From NCBI RefSeq assembly GCF_002994745.2, contig NC_037088.1, forward strand, positions 63,320,397 to 63,384,396: 64,000 nt of DNA, read 5' to 3'. This document shows, piece after piece, positions 11,797 to 22,938 of this stretch (position 1 is its first letter; each line of letters begins with the position of its first letter). The notes under the pieces were generated by a model that saw only the letters and a list, made by a program, of their open reading frames with translations, did no database searches and had not been told where the DNA came from. The DNA comes from Rosa chinensis. Taxonomy: Eukaryota > Streptophyta > Magnoliopsida > Rosales > Rosaceae. The position numbers and the translations under genes are program-made.

Positions 11797-13527
11797 GGAT
11801 TAATTTCAGTTTACCCCCCTGAAGTTTGGGGGTGTCATCATTTCACCCCCCAAACTCTCAATTTCACTTTTTTACCCCCTGAACTTTCTGATTTTTGTCT
11901 TCCGTGCCCAATTTTTCATTTTCCGTCCAAATTGGACGTTAAGTCTGACTATTTGACCCACTTTGAGGCTAAAATGGTCATTTCAAGGAAAAAAAAAACA
12001 AAAACCCAAAAAAAAAAAAAAAAAAAAAAAAACATTTCTCCTTCACTCTCTCTCTCTCTCATATCTGCCGAAATCTATCTCTCCTTCACTCTCTCTCTCT
12101 CTCTCTCTCATATTTGCCCAAATCAGTTTGGGGTTTCCGCCTTCCTCTCCTGCTTCTCCATCTCCAAGTCCTTCGGCCACCATCTCATCACGCTGCCACC
12201 TCCAATCGATCCAGCACCTAAATCCGACCCAAGCTCAAGCCTTATCGTCGACATGCATCTCCCACAGCCACCGTACACGACCACCACAGTCGCAACACCA
12301 CTACCCCTCTTAATTCATCGATTTTCGACCATCACCTCGCCACACCGACACCACCTTCAGACTCAGCAAGCCCTAGAGAGCAAATCCCGAACCATAGCCT
12401 CAAGCTTCGATGCCAAAAAACGTTGAACGCACATCGCCGGAACCCGAGACTCTACATGTCGTCGTTTTTCAATTCCTAGCCATGTATGAGTTACACGACC
12501 ACCGTGGATAAAGTCAGCACCTCAAAGAGCATAACCCTCTAACTCCGGCCTCCAATTTCAGCAAGACCCGCCGTACGCGCCGCCGCAGTGCATAGCCGCC
12601 GAACTCCCAGACCTTCTTAACTAAGTAATTTCGTCCTCTCCCTTTGGATAACGCATTGAGTCATTGTGAATCGAAAACCCTAATTCACTACTCTCTGATT
12701 AGAATTTGAGGTTTGTGGAATCTGGAAAATTGAAGCTTTGGAGAAGAAATTAGCTACTGGGTTAGTTTCAACTGAAATCGAATAAGGTAAGAATCTCGAC
12801 CTCTGTTTGGATGAAATATTGAATGAGGGTTTTTCATTGATTGTGTATTGTTTGCTAGGAATTCAGATGGTTAATGGTTATGGATTTCTGCGTTTTTGGA
12901 GTGTTGGAAAAGAAAGAAACTGTTGTTTCAGCCCAAATGATTTTGGAAATTGGTAAGGGTATTCTGTAGTTTCTATTTTAGATACAAAAACATTGGTGAT
13001 GGCTTGATTGTTGAGCTTATATTGTTTGCTAGGGATTCCAAAGATTGGTGAGGATGGGGCACAACTATGTGGGATCGAGTTACGGTTTGGAAAAGCAGGA
13101 GAGGGAGAGTTGGGAGTTGACGGAGGACTTGGAGATGAAGAAGCAGGAGAGGAAGGCGGAGGTGGACTCGAAGGAAGGGGAGGGGTCGGAGGAGTTGGCT
13201 GTGGCGAGGCGCGTGAGGGAGGTATCGAGAGAGAGAGAGAGAGTGTGAAGGAGAGATAGATTTCGGCAGATATGAGAGAGAGAGAGTGAAGGAGAAATGT
13301 TTTTTTATTTTTTGTTTTGGGTTTTTGTTTTTTTTCCTTGAAATGACCATTTTAGCCTCAAAGTGGGTCAAATATTCAGACTTAAAGTCCAATTTGGACG
13401 GAAAATGAAAAATTGGGCACGGAAGACAAAAATCAGAAAGTTCAGGGGGTAAAAAAGTGAAATTGAGAGTTTGAGGGGTGAAATGATGACACCCCCAAAC
13501 TTCAGGGGGGTAAACTGAAATTAATCC
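11797..13527. mobile_element. Mutator-like element (MULE) with long terminal inverted repeats
   Basis: 1731 bp with a perfect 9-bp TSD TTAATAGAA (11788-11796 and 13528-13536), the hallmark of MULEs. The empty site TTTAATAGAATGTTG is visible near 23746. The ends begin GGATTAATTTCAGTTTACCC on both strands, and the inverted repeats run about 310-320 bp (11797 to about 12112, and about 13215-13527) with few differences. Inside are GA/CT repeats and GC-richer gene-like DNA, but no transposase that I can recognise. It may be a Pack-MULE. Confidence 0.85.
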
Positions 13528-14405
13528 TTAATAGAATGTTGAAGCTTGTGTATCTAGCTATGTGTGAGTAGTGAACTAGTTGGGGCTAAGGTTGAAAGCC
13601 CTAGCCAAACTTGCTTGGATTGATGCTTTTGTTTATAAATTGATGCAAATTCATGTTGTCATTCTCACATGCTAAGTCAATAGTTGAATGCATTACTTAG
13701 ACCTAATCAATTTGAGTTATGTGTTTGCCATGACATGAAGTTTTTCCTAGAGATTGATTACCTCTAGGCAAAAAGGGAGCATGAAAGCATGTGAGGGTAG
13801 TGAGCTAAAATCACCTAGAGATAGGATTGGTTTGCTTGCTTGGTTACCTAAACTCTAAGCTTTATACATTTAGGGGCAAATGATTGAGACCCATCCGGTA
13901 ATTGAATTTGTCTCTAGGTAGTTAGCTCTAGACTTATCCGGTTAGAGTTAATAAAATGAAAGGGGTTTAAGCCTTAGTAGTCCTATCCGGATGCTAAGAG
14001 GTAGTTGGACAATTAGCTTTGCATCATTCATATTCAATTGTTTTAATGCTTGCAAGGGAGGCAAAAGGTGAAACCCGATGCCCTAACTCCCCATCCATTT
14101 GACAACAACTTGTTTTTGTTTAGGTTAGTTTATATTACTTGCTTTCATTGTTTCAATTTGAATATAAACCAATCTCAAAATAAAAATCAAATCTCTACAC
14201 ACCATCTTGCACATACTCACCATGAACTTTGGTTCACTTGTGAGCCTTTGTTTGTGATTGTACACTTACATATTCTTCTAGTTTTTCCTTAGGTTTTCCC
14301 TAGCTAGGAAATGATTTACCAATCCTCATGGGTTCAACATCCTTTCTTAATCCCCTATTCTATAACTTGTACCTCTTGCACTTAAGGGTGGCTTTAATGC
14401 TAACA

Positions 14406-15028
14406 CTAACTACTCCAGCTAATAACAATATCCACTTGTCTTCACAAGCTCCTTATGTTCCTATTTCTGCAATGCCATATGGAAACATTACTCAGCCTAA
14501 TCCATTCGCTATAGCTGATCCAAGTCCATCTTTTACTGGCTTCTATGTTGCAACACCACATGGTCAGTTTGGAAACAATGCAAAATTCATCAGTAACACT
14601 AGAATTTACAGAGGAAGCAACAACTTTAACAATGGCATGAGTAGAGGAAATGGTACTCCATTTAACAATCAATTCAATGGAGGCAATGCAGGCTTCAACA
14701 ACTTCAGACAAAATGGAGGTGGTTCTAACTTCACATGTCAGCTTTGTGGAAAAGTAGGCCATAGAGCCAAAACATGCAGGACATTGTCTAATCTTCACAC
14801 TTTTCAACAAGGCAACTCAAACTCAACTGGTTGTCAATAATGTGGCAAGCCAAATCACACTATAGATAGATGCTACTACATATTTGGGTTTTCTGGTCAG
14901 CAACAACAGTCAACACCACAACTCTAAACTTCCACAAACATACCCCAACCAGCTCCACTTTTTCAGAATAATCAGGCATTCTAGCAATTTCAGAATACTT
15001 CACAGTATATTCAACAATAGGGAGTTGC
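14406..15028 (+). pseudogene. Copia-C gag, C-terminal part with two zinc knuckles
   Basis: Resumes gag after the solo LTR: SSQAPYVPISAMPYG, then an Asn/Gly-rich stretch and CQLCGKVGHRAKTC, a CX2CX4HX4C knuckle at about 14737-14778. A stop at about 14838 falls inside a second knuckle whose remaining part reads CGKPNHTIDRC. Copia-A has the same pair of knuckles, so the double-knuckle gag belongs to this family. Further stops follow before the protease. The piece is inactive. Confidence 0.85.
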
Positions 15029-15744
15029 CATGTTTGCCTCTTCCAGTAACACACCTCAATTTTGGTTAGCTGATTCTGGTGCCACCAACCATATGACTAG
15101 TGAAGTGCAGCTGCTTAACAACCTTGCTCCATATACTGCCACAGATTTAGTGCAAGTTGGTGATGGTAAATTTTTAAATATCACTCATATTGGTAATACA
15201 AAACTAGGAAGGTTGAAACTGAACAATGTTATTCCTATACCTAAACTTGCTGCTTATTTACTTTCTATCTATCAACTATGCAAACAGAACAATTGCTCTG
15301 TTTGGTTTGATGAGTTTATGTGTGTAATACAAGACAAGGTGCTATACAAGGGACTGAGTAATCAAGGGCTTTATCCAATACCTTTTGATCTGCCATTACA
15401 TATTCAAAAACATCATGGTTCAAGTAGCAAATCAACTAGTCTTCAAAGCAATTCAGCTTCAGCTTATGTTGGAAGAGTGGTTAAGCATTCTTTGTGGCAT
15501 CAAAGGTTTGGACACCCCTCAAATGAAATAGTTACTAGTATGTTGAATAAATGCAACATCTCAAGTATGCCAAAGGAGGATTCTACAGTTTGTGAAGCTT
15601 GTCTACTTGGGAAATTTCATAAGCTGCCTTTTCCAACCTCTCAATTTAGGAGTCAAGTTCCATTTGAGATTGTACACTCAGATGTTTGGGGGCCTTCCCC
15701 TCATCTTTCTATAGATGGTTTCAAATTTTTTGTATTGTTCATAG
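15029..15744 (+). pseudogene. Copia-C protease and start of integrase
   Basis: Open frame with the aspartic protease motif FWLADSGATNHMT (about 15061-15099). It continues through the GAG-pre-integrase zinc region (LWHQRFGHPS, CEACLLGKFHK) to the first catalytic block of integrase (IVHSDVWGPSPHL). The frame is broken at 15744, in the middle of integrase, by a hAT element and resumes at 16822. In Copia the protease cuts the polyprotein and integrase inserts cDNA; neither can be made whole here. Confidence 0.88.
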
Positions 15745-16813
15745 TAAGGCTGGCAAATTCTCCCGAACCAAACCGTACCAACCGCATCCGAGCCGAACCA
15801 AGTGAATTGGTAGCCGAAAACTGGGTAACCGAAGTCTTGGTACGGTACAACCGTACCGACTCCACATACATGGTACGGTAGTGGTTTTGATTTTCATATA
15901 TACATGGTATACCGTACCGTACCGAACTTATGTATAATACTCATATTTTTTTAATATTTTATTCTTCTCTTCTTTCTGACGCATCTTCACCCTTCACTCT
16001 TCTCTTTCTTCTTTCTTCTTTCTCTTTCTTTTGCCATCTCTTTCTGTATCTTCTTGTCTCCTTCTTTTTATTTTTTTATTCTTCTCTCTTCTCTTTCTTC
16101 TCTATCTTCTTTCTTCTCTCTTCTCTATCTTCTTTCTTCTCTCTTCTTTCTTTCCCCGTCTCTTCTGTCTCTCTTCTTCTTCTTGAAAAATTCTCTCTTC
16201 TCTTTCTTCTTTTTTTTTCTTCTCTCTTCTCTATCTTCTTTCTTCTTTCTTCTTACTTCTTCTTCTTTCTTTCCTCGTCTCTTCTGTCTCTCTTCTTCTT
16301 CTTGAAAAATAGCAACTTGTAAAGTGCTTCTCCCTGCTCTCTTCCCAGAATCTGAATCAAACTCGGCCTTGGATCTCTCTTTTACTTCAAGTAAGTTTCT
16401 TTTCTTTCTTTTGTTGATTTTATTTACTGGGAAGAAAAATCTGGTTTTGGGTGTAGTTGGTGTTGAATAAAGTCTAAAACTTTTGTTTGATTTTAGCAGA
16501 GGCTGCTTCTTCCTTCACCACAATCACTCTTCCATCACTGTGTGTGGTATGGAGACTGGAGAGACCCATAACCATGTGGGTTGAAATGTTCTCAGGAGAA
16601 AACAGAAGAAGAAGGGATCGGTGATGTATTGGTGACTGGTTTGTGGGCCAATGTCAAACTCGGTTACAAACCCAACCGTACCGAACCGACCAATTAAATC
16701 GGTATACCGGATTTTGTGACCGGTAATGGTATAGTTTTTTGCATACCAGTATAAGTTGGTACGGTACAAGGTATCTGCCCGTAAGCTTCGGTACCGAACC
16801 GAACCCAGCCCTA
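15745..16813. mobile_element. Non-autonomous hAT-like element
   Basis: 1069 bp with an 8-bp TSD GTTCATAG (15737-15744 and 16814-16821), typical of hAT. Terminal inverted repeats are TAAGGCTGG on the left and TAGGGCTGG on the right (reverse complement). Next to both ends are clusters of short GGTACGGT/CGGTTCGG units on both strands. About 15955-16320 is an almost pure TTC/TCT tract, which yields long Ser/Phe/Leu open frames that are not genes. No transposase is present. Confidence 0.85.
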
Positions 16814-16821
16814 GTTCATAG

Positions 16822-17082
16822 ACGATTGTACTAGATATACCTGGATTTTTCCCATGAAGAATAAATCTAAAGTACTTAGTTATTTTCAAGCCCTATGTGC
16901 ATTTGTTGGAACTCAATTCTCTACTCATATCAAATGTCTTCGATGTGATGGAGGAGGAGAATATACAGGAAATAAATTTAGAGAATTTCTGTGTAAACAA
17001 GGCATTTCACATCAGGTTTCATGTCCTTATACACCACAACATAATGGCATTTCTGAAAGAAAGAATAGACACATTAGAGAGA
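16822..17082 (+). pseudogene. Copia-C integrase core fragment
   Basis: Continues integrase after the hAT element: DDCTRYTWIF, FPMKNKSKV, DGGGEYTGNKF and PYTPQHNGISERKNRHIREM, the Copia D,D35E core. It stops exactly where the Gypsy-D LTR begins at 17083. No reverse transcriptase or RNase H is found further on, so those parts were deleted and are not merely displaced. Confidence 0.88.
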
Positions 17083-18733
17083 TGTTAGCATTAAAGCCAC
17101 CCTCAAGTGCAAGAGGTACAAGTTATAGAATAGGGGATTAAGTAAGGATGTCGAACCCACGAGGATTGGTAAATCCTTTCCTAGCTAGGGAAAACCTAAG
17201 GAAAAACTAGAAGAATATGCAAATGTACAATCACAAACAAAGGCTCACAAGTGAACCAAAGTTCATGGTGAGTATATGCAAGATGGTGTATAGAGATTTG
17301 ATTTTGATTTTGAGATTAGTTTCTATTCAAATTGAAACAATGAAAGCAACTAATATAAACTAAGCTAAACAAAACAAGTTGTTATCAAATGAATGAGAGT
17401 TAGGGCATCGGGTTTCACCTTTTGCCTCCCTTGCAAGCATTAAAGCAATTGAATATGAATGATGCAAAGCTAATTGTCCAACTACTCTCTTAGCATCCGG
17501 ATAGGATTACTAAGACTTAAACCCCTTTCATTTTATTAACTCTAACCGGATAAGTCTAGAGCTAACTACCTAGAGACAAATTCAATTACAAGATAGGTCT
17601 CAATCATTTGCCCCTAAATGCATAAAGCTTAGAGTTTAGGTAACCAAGTAAGCAAACCAATCCTATCTCTAGGTGATTTTAGCTAACTACCCTCACATGC
17701 ACACATAGTGTGCTTTCATGCTCCCTTTTTGCCTAAAGGTAATCAATCTCTAGGAAAAACTTCATGTCATGGCAAACACATAACTCAAATTGATTAGGTC
17801 TAAGTAATGCATTCAACTATTTACTTAGCATGTGAGAATGACAACATGAATTTGCATCAATTTATAAACAAAAGCATCAATACAAGCAAGTTTGGCTAGG
17901 GCTTTCAACCCTAGCCCTAACTAGTTCACTACTCACACATAGTTAGATACACAAGCTTCAACATTCTATTAAACATCAAATACATAAAGAGATAGAGAGT
18001 AAATGATGACTATTGATGATGTCGGAAGAGGTGGTGGAGATGGGTCTCCAAGAACATGATGTGGTGGTAGTCACCTCCTTCTCCTTGCTCCAAGCTCTTG
18101 ATATTGGTAAGAATAGTGAAATTTGGGATCTCTAAGATGAGTTGTGGTGTTGAGTAGTGGAGGAAAAATGGAGGTTTTAGAGGTGGAGATGGTGGTTTTA
18201 GTGGTGGAAATGGTGGTGTATTCTCTAGAGAGAAAATGGATCTTGGATAGGATGAAGATAATTGAATGGAGTCAAGAATGCTGAATAATTGGTCTTTTGC
18301 CTCTTTTTGAACAGCTAGGTGTGTCATCTTTAGTCCCCAAGTGTGCAAGAGATGCTCTTACACCATTGTCCCCCAAATGGTGCCAAATTGACAAGGTGAT
18401 AAAAGGACAAGGTGTAGGGAGATATTTGAATTTCAAGTGATGGAATATTCTCACCACCATGGTCCTCCTTTGCTGGAGAAAAGACCCTCCATGAGTGGTG
18501 GCTCGCCGGAAAAGTTTGCCGGAAAAGTCGATTTCTAATTTTCTTCCAATCTCCGTGTCTTCTTCCCCTTGTTTCAAATCTCTGCATTTCAAGCCTCAAA
18601 TAGTCATTTTATTCTCAATGCAAGGTTTTCTACAAATAAAAGGAAATGGATTAAAAAGGATAAAATAGCATGGAAGACAAATCAATTTTTATAATTATGG
18701 GGCATAATTGCATAAGTAATTTGTGACTCAACA
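17083..18733 (-). repeat. Gypsy-D minus element 3' LTR
   Basis: Complete 1651-bp LTR with TG...CA ends. It is homologous to the solo LTR at 8875-14405 and to the LTR at 22939-26572, both in the opposite orientation. Confidence 0.88.
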
Positions 18734-20890
18734 AATACCCCCAAACTTGAATATTGCTTGTCCTCAAGCAAAAGCATTAACCCAAATCCGAAACATAACA
18801 AAACTAACACAACCTAATCCTTCCAACTTTATCTTCAAAGAACACAATTTGCTCAAGGCTAGAAAATCAAGTCATGTCTCAAAGGTTTATGAAGCTATGG
18901 GACAAATGCTAGAGTAGAATGTATGTCATGCCATGATTGTCACTTTGATGCACCAAAATCAAGCTTGCACAACAAAACTGTGCTAACCATAAACTCACTA
19001 GATTTTCACTCTAATTTTCACACAAGTGTTTAAAGGTTAGCTACACTATCACTCAAACAATCCTATGCAAATGCCGTCATATGCTTGCTTTTCAATCTTA
19101 TCTCCACGGGTCATGCACAAACCATCTTGGATCAAAAAGGACTTTTATTAGGTTGTAATGGGGCTTAGAGAAATGAAGTGGATAGGAAATCACGAATTCC
19201 AAGCAACTTAGCAAGCAACTCCCTTATTGAGATTTTACGAACTTAGGACCTTAAGATGCTTCATATGATTCACTCTCTTAACCATTCCCCCAAACTTTAA
19301 ACTAAATACTATTTATTAATCAACTAGAAAAACTTTCTTTTTGGATTTTCTTTCTTTCTTTTTTTTTTTTTTTACTGTCTTTCTTGACTTTCTTGAAACG
19401 TAAAGACAAATTACAATTGCACAACAAATATAATACTCCCCCACACTTATTTCTTTTCAAGTACCCCCAAACTTTGTTTCTTGAAGCATCTTGACATATA
19501 CAATCTCACATTGCTCACTAAGAAAACTTGGAAAGGGTAAGGCTAGTGTTTAAGTTAGAAAGTAAGACATTTGTGGTGCAAAGAAATGAAAGGCTAACAA
19601 AAGGCACAAATTGGCAATCTAAGGTTATTCATCTTTTTAGAACAAGAGCTTATTTGGCCATGGTGGAATTCCTAATGCCTCAATCATTTCCGCGATGTAT
19701 CTATGCTTGAGAAAAGTTTGAGAGATATAAAGCAAGTTCTAGAGATACAATTCACAAAAGATTGATCACACATGAAGAATAAAGTGCTAAGAGCTATTGG
19801 ATGCACCTTCATTAGGCTCAAAACTCACATTTGTGGTGCAAATAGTTCTCACAAATCTCATCATGCCAACCATATCTCAATGCATCAACTTGACAATCAA
19901 AGGTAACAATGAAGTTAAACATAAGTCCCATAACCTTTATTTGAAAAATTGAGTTCACAAGACATAGACATGCTTTCTAGCCCTTTACAAATCAAGTTCA
20001 AGTTTCATCATAGGAGTTGGAATGAACTAAACACAAGCAAAACACACAATAACTAGAAACAACTAAAAGCTAAAAACTGTTGTAAAACGATAGTAAAAGA
20101 ATTTGAGAGAGGGAGAGTTTAGACACCAAGAATGAAGTATGAGAAATGGAGTGATTCTATTCATCTCACAATGAGGTTTATATATGAATACCTCAGGTTT
20201 ACAAAAGGTAACTATTTAACGATTACATCAATCACTCATCAGATTACAATCAATCAATCGCTAATTATATTCTGTTAATCACCAATCAATCTTAATTGGC
20301 GTATATCACGCAACACTAATTGCTATTACATGAATAGCCACATTAATATTTACGACAAAAACATTTTTTTTTTTAACAATTTGAATTTATTGAATTTAAA
20401 CTAGACCTTCCCCCCACACTTGAACTTAACATTGTCCTCAATGTTAAAAAAAAAAGTGTTTTCTTGAAAGCTTTGCAATGAAAGAGTCAAACATGGGAAG
20501 AAGGAGCATGCAAACTATCACAAAAACAAAGAAGTGACAGGAATTTAAACACAAGGAAGTACATAAAGCAAGAGAATGGTAAGAAATTGCTCCCCCTTGT
20601 AGACCATGAAGTTCATTCAATTCACCAACAATCACCAACATGCAAGGCTTTAAGCCCTTGCCTTCCAAGCTAAACTTTAATGGTGTCATTTCTTCAAGAA
20701 TGGTTCGAAGGGTTTTCCTCCTCCTTTACTTGCCTTATGAGCTTGGCTACCTCCAAGTAGGGCTTTGTTTAAGGACTTTTAGCCGGTCCTTCGAAGCTAT
20801 CAACACTTGTTATGGAGGATACTTCTTGCGTAAGACCACCATACTATTCGGAGCCAAAGGACTTCTTGAAGTGTCATAGAGGCAAGCCCA
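18734..20890 (-). other. Gypsy-D minus element 3' internal region
   Basis: Non-coding or decayed internal sequence. At 20444-20689 the minus strand holds a short frame (SLEGKGLKPCML...PMFDSFIAKL) next to a GTTCAAGTGTGGGGGGAAGG tract. This resembles the 3' end of Athila-like Gypsy coding regions, but the support is weak. The stretch 18760-20400 holds nothing I can name. Confidence 0.5.
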
Positions 20891-20893
20891 AAA

Positions 20894-21838
20894 TCAAGCC
20901 ATGAATGCTTTCTTATTAGACCAAAAGATTGGCTTCTTTCTAGTCTTCCTCTTCTTTGCAATGTATCTCCTAAGTATTATTTTTGACTCGTCCTTCAAGG
21001 TTGATGTGGAGTTCTTACTTAGAGAATGAGTAGGTGGTAGAGGTATGAGAAAATGAGGTGGAGGACTATAAACAAGTGCTACACTTCCTTTCCAATCCTT
21101 CACTTCATCATAGAAGCATTGAGAACTAAATGGTGGATTGAGAGGTCGAAATTCCTTGATCTCAATTTTCACATTTAGAACATAAGTGCTCAATGTTATT
21201 TCTTGCTCATTCGAAAGCTCTTGATGGTGATCTTTAGATGGTGGAGGAAGAAAAATCCTTGGCACTTCAACTTCTTCTTCATGATAAAGCATGGTAGAAC
21301 TTTCTTCCTCATGGAGAGTCGTGGCCTCATAGGTGGAGGGTTCATGGTGCATGTATTCAATTGTTGCATCTTTCTCCTCGTAGTGTTCATCATCTTCTTC
21401 AAAATTATCTTCAACAACCAGCCCTCTTGCTTTCCAAAATTGCACAAAACTTTCAATGTCCGCTTTCATTTCCTCTTTGCTCATTTGACAACCTCCATAA
21501 CCAAGTGATTCTTCTTGCATATTCACATCATCTTCTTGAACTTGAAGAAAAGTCTCTAGTTCATGATACTCAACGTGCACTTCTTCATTCATGGTTGACT
21601 CTACTTGATCAAGGAAATGTTGTGGCTCTTGCAAGGTGGTGGACGGTTTCTCTAATGCCAAATGAAGGTAGACTTGATCAATCATTTCCTCTATTCTTGC
21701 ACTAGAGACTTGGATCTCCTCCATTCTTGCATTGGAAGCTTGCATCCTTGAAAAGGCTTCTTGAAATAGAGATCTTAGAGACTCATCATCTTCTTCTTCT
21801 TGAGGATATGCTTGGGATGCCATGGTCTCTTGATGCAT
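20894..21838 (-). CDS. Element-encoded acidic coiled-coil-like protein of unknown function
   Basis: An uninterrupted 314-codon minus-strand frame inside the Gypsy-D element, starting MHQETMASQAY. The N-terminal half is very rich in Glu, Gln, Met and Asp (SRMQASNARMEEIQVSSARI and following), suggesting an alpha-helical or coiled-coil stretch. The C-terminus is basic (RRYIAKKRKTRKKPIF). I see no zinc finger, protease or polymerase motif in it. It follows a small zinc-knuckle frame (21854-22036) by 15 bp in the same direction and lies where gag would be. I infer a diverged gag of a non-autonomous element, not a host gene. A host origin cannot be excluded without a search. Confidence 0.55.
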   Translation of the reverse strand: MHQETMASQAYPQEEEDDESLRSLFQEAFSRMQASNARMEEIQVSSARIEEMIDQVYLHLALEKPSTTLQEPQHFLDQVESTMNEEVHVEYHELETFLQVQEDDVNMQEESLGYGGCQMSKEEMKADIESFVQFWKARGLVVEDNFEEDDEHYEEKDATIEYMHHEPSTYEATTLHEEESSTMLYHEEEVEVPRIFLPPPSKDHHQELSNEQEITLSTYVLNVKIEIKEFRPLNPPFSSQCFYDEVKDWKGSVALVYSPPPHFLIPLPPTHSLSKNSTSTLKDESKIILRRYIAKKRKTRKKPIFWSNKKAFMA

Positions 21839-21853
21839 GCTCCTTTCATACTC

Positions 21854-22036
21854 TTACATGAAATCTGGGTACTCAAATCTCAAAACACACTCAAGAGGTG
21901 AGTGTTGTGAAGATCCACACAAGGCACATGTATGGTTGAAAAACATGTGACTTTGGGTATATATATCCCATTGTTGATAAGCGTCACCATAATATCTTTG
22001 GTGCTCAAACTCTCTTGGATCATTCCATCCATCCAT
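21854..22036 (-). CDS. Small zinc-knuckle frame of the Gypsy-D element
   Basis: A 60-codon minus-strand frame (MDGWNDPREFEHQRYYGDAY...) with CALCGSSQHSPLEC, a perfect CX2CX4HX4C knuckle of the kind found in retroelement gag proteins. The plus-strand Gypsy-D gag has a related CLICESVYHSPTEC. It lies between the primer site and the longer acidic frame 20894-21838. It may be a gag remnant split from the rest or a real short frame of the non-autonomous family. Function is inferred only from the knuckle. Confidence 0.5.
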   Translation of the reverse strand: MDGWNDPREFEHQRYYGDAYQQWDIYTQSHMFFNHTCALCGSSQHSPLECVLRFEYPDFM

Positions 22037-22430
22037 GGCTCAAAGAAATTATGTACCTATGACTTCCAAAAATATTAGTGACAGGACATGAGGACAACAC
22101 AATAAGAAAAAACACTAAACAAATAAAAGCATCAAGAAACTAATTAATTAAGAGACAACAATTTTTTTTATAAGGCACAAAAAAAGTAAATAAAAGGGAA
22201 GAAACCAAAATAAAAAAAAAAAAAATTTAAGTAACAAAAAAAAAAATTCTTCATCGACCCTAAAACGACACTTGCCGACTAGTCGGAAATTTCTGACGAC
22301 TGGTCGGCAAAACAAAAATCACACGAAATGAACACAAACGATTGGTCGGTAAACAAAGATAAAATAAAACAAGGGAAATTTCTAGCTAATCCCTAAGGCT
22401 ACCCGAGCTAGGGATTGGTTTTCACACCAA

Positions 22431-22448
22431 TCCCCGGCAACGGCGCCA
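22431..22448 (-). promoter_or_regulatory. Gypsy-D minus element primer-binding site
   Basis: TGGCGCCGTTGCCGGGGA on the minus strand, a few bases inside the 5' LTR. The same 18 bases occur at 26579-26596 on the plus strand. Confidence 0.85.
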
Positions 22449-22454
22449 AAAACT

Positions 22455-22938
22455 TGTTAGCATTAAAGTCACCCTCAAGTGCAAGAGGTACAAGTTATAG
22501 AATAAGGGATTAAGTAAGAATGTAGAACCCCCGAGGATTGGTAAATCCTTTTCTAGCTAGGGAAAAGCTAAGGAAAAACTAGAAGAATATGCAAATATAC
22601 AATCACAAACAAAGGCTCACAAGTGAACCAAAGTTCATGGTAAGTATGTGCAAGATGGTGTGTAGAGATTTGATTTTGATTTTTGAGATTAGTTTCTATT
22701 CAAATTGAAAAAATGTAATATAAACTAAGCCAAACAAATTAAACAAGTTGTTATCAAATGGATGAGAGTTAGGGCATCGGGTTTCACCTTTTGCCTCCCT
22801 TGCAAGCATTAAAGCAATTGAATATGAATGATGCAAACCTAATTGTCCAACTACCCTCTTAGCATCCGGATAGGACTACTAAGGCTTAAACCCCTTTCAT
22901 TTTATTAACTCTAACCGGATAAGTCTAGAGCTAACTAC
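22455..22938 (-). repeat. Gypsy-D minus element 5' LTR, truncated
   Basis: Only 484 bp of the roughly 1.65-kb LTR is present. It matches 17083-17570 and stops where the plus-strand LTR begins (TGTTGAGTCAC at 22939), consistent with insertion of the second element into this LTR. Confidence 0.82.

Larger units (their letters stand above)
8875..14405 (+). mobile_element. Gypsy-D solo LTR with two later insertions
   Basis: Starts TGTTGAGTCAC and ends AATGCTAACA, matching the LTR at 17083-18733 in reverse complement. Removing the two nested elements and their TSDs leaves about 1.66 kb, the same size as that 1651-bp LTR. It interrupts Copia-C gag. The flanks are CTAAT and CTAAC, a TSD with one mismatch. 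Own pieces are 8875-9154, 11284-11796 and 13537-14405. The small open frames here are not genes, since they recur in every copy of this LTR. Confidence 0.85.
17083..22938 (-). mobile_element. Gypsy-D minus-strand element, probably non-autonomous
   Basis: 3' LTR 17083-18733 (1651 bp, TGTTAGCATT...GACTCAACA on the plus strand), internal region 18734-22454, and a 5' LTR starting at 22455 that is cut at 22938. The primer site TGGCGCCGTTGCCGGGGA (minus strand, 22431-22448) fits the Gypsy type usually assigned to Asp tRNA. The purine tract next to the 3' LTR reads TTTGGGGGTATT on the minus strand. Inside I find two gag-like minus-strand frames and no protease, reverse transcriptase or integrase. 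It inserted in Copia-C integrase. Confidence 0.85.

Noticed and set aside
11932..12426. 164-codon plus-strand frame
   Set aside because: Spans the MULE inverted repeat, a poly(A) run and CT repeats; low complexity.
15930..16322. 130-codon Ser/Phe/Leu frame
   Set aside because: Encoded by a TTC/TCT microsatellite inside the hAT element.
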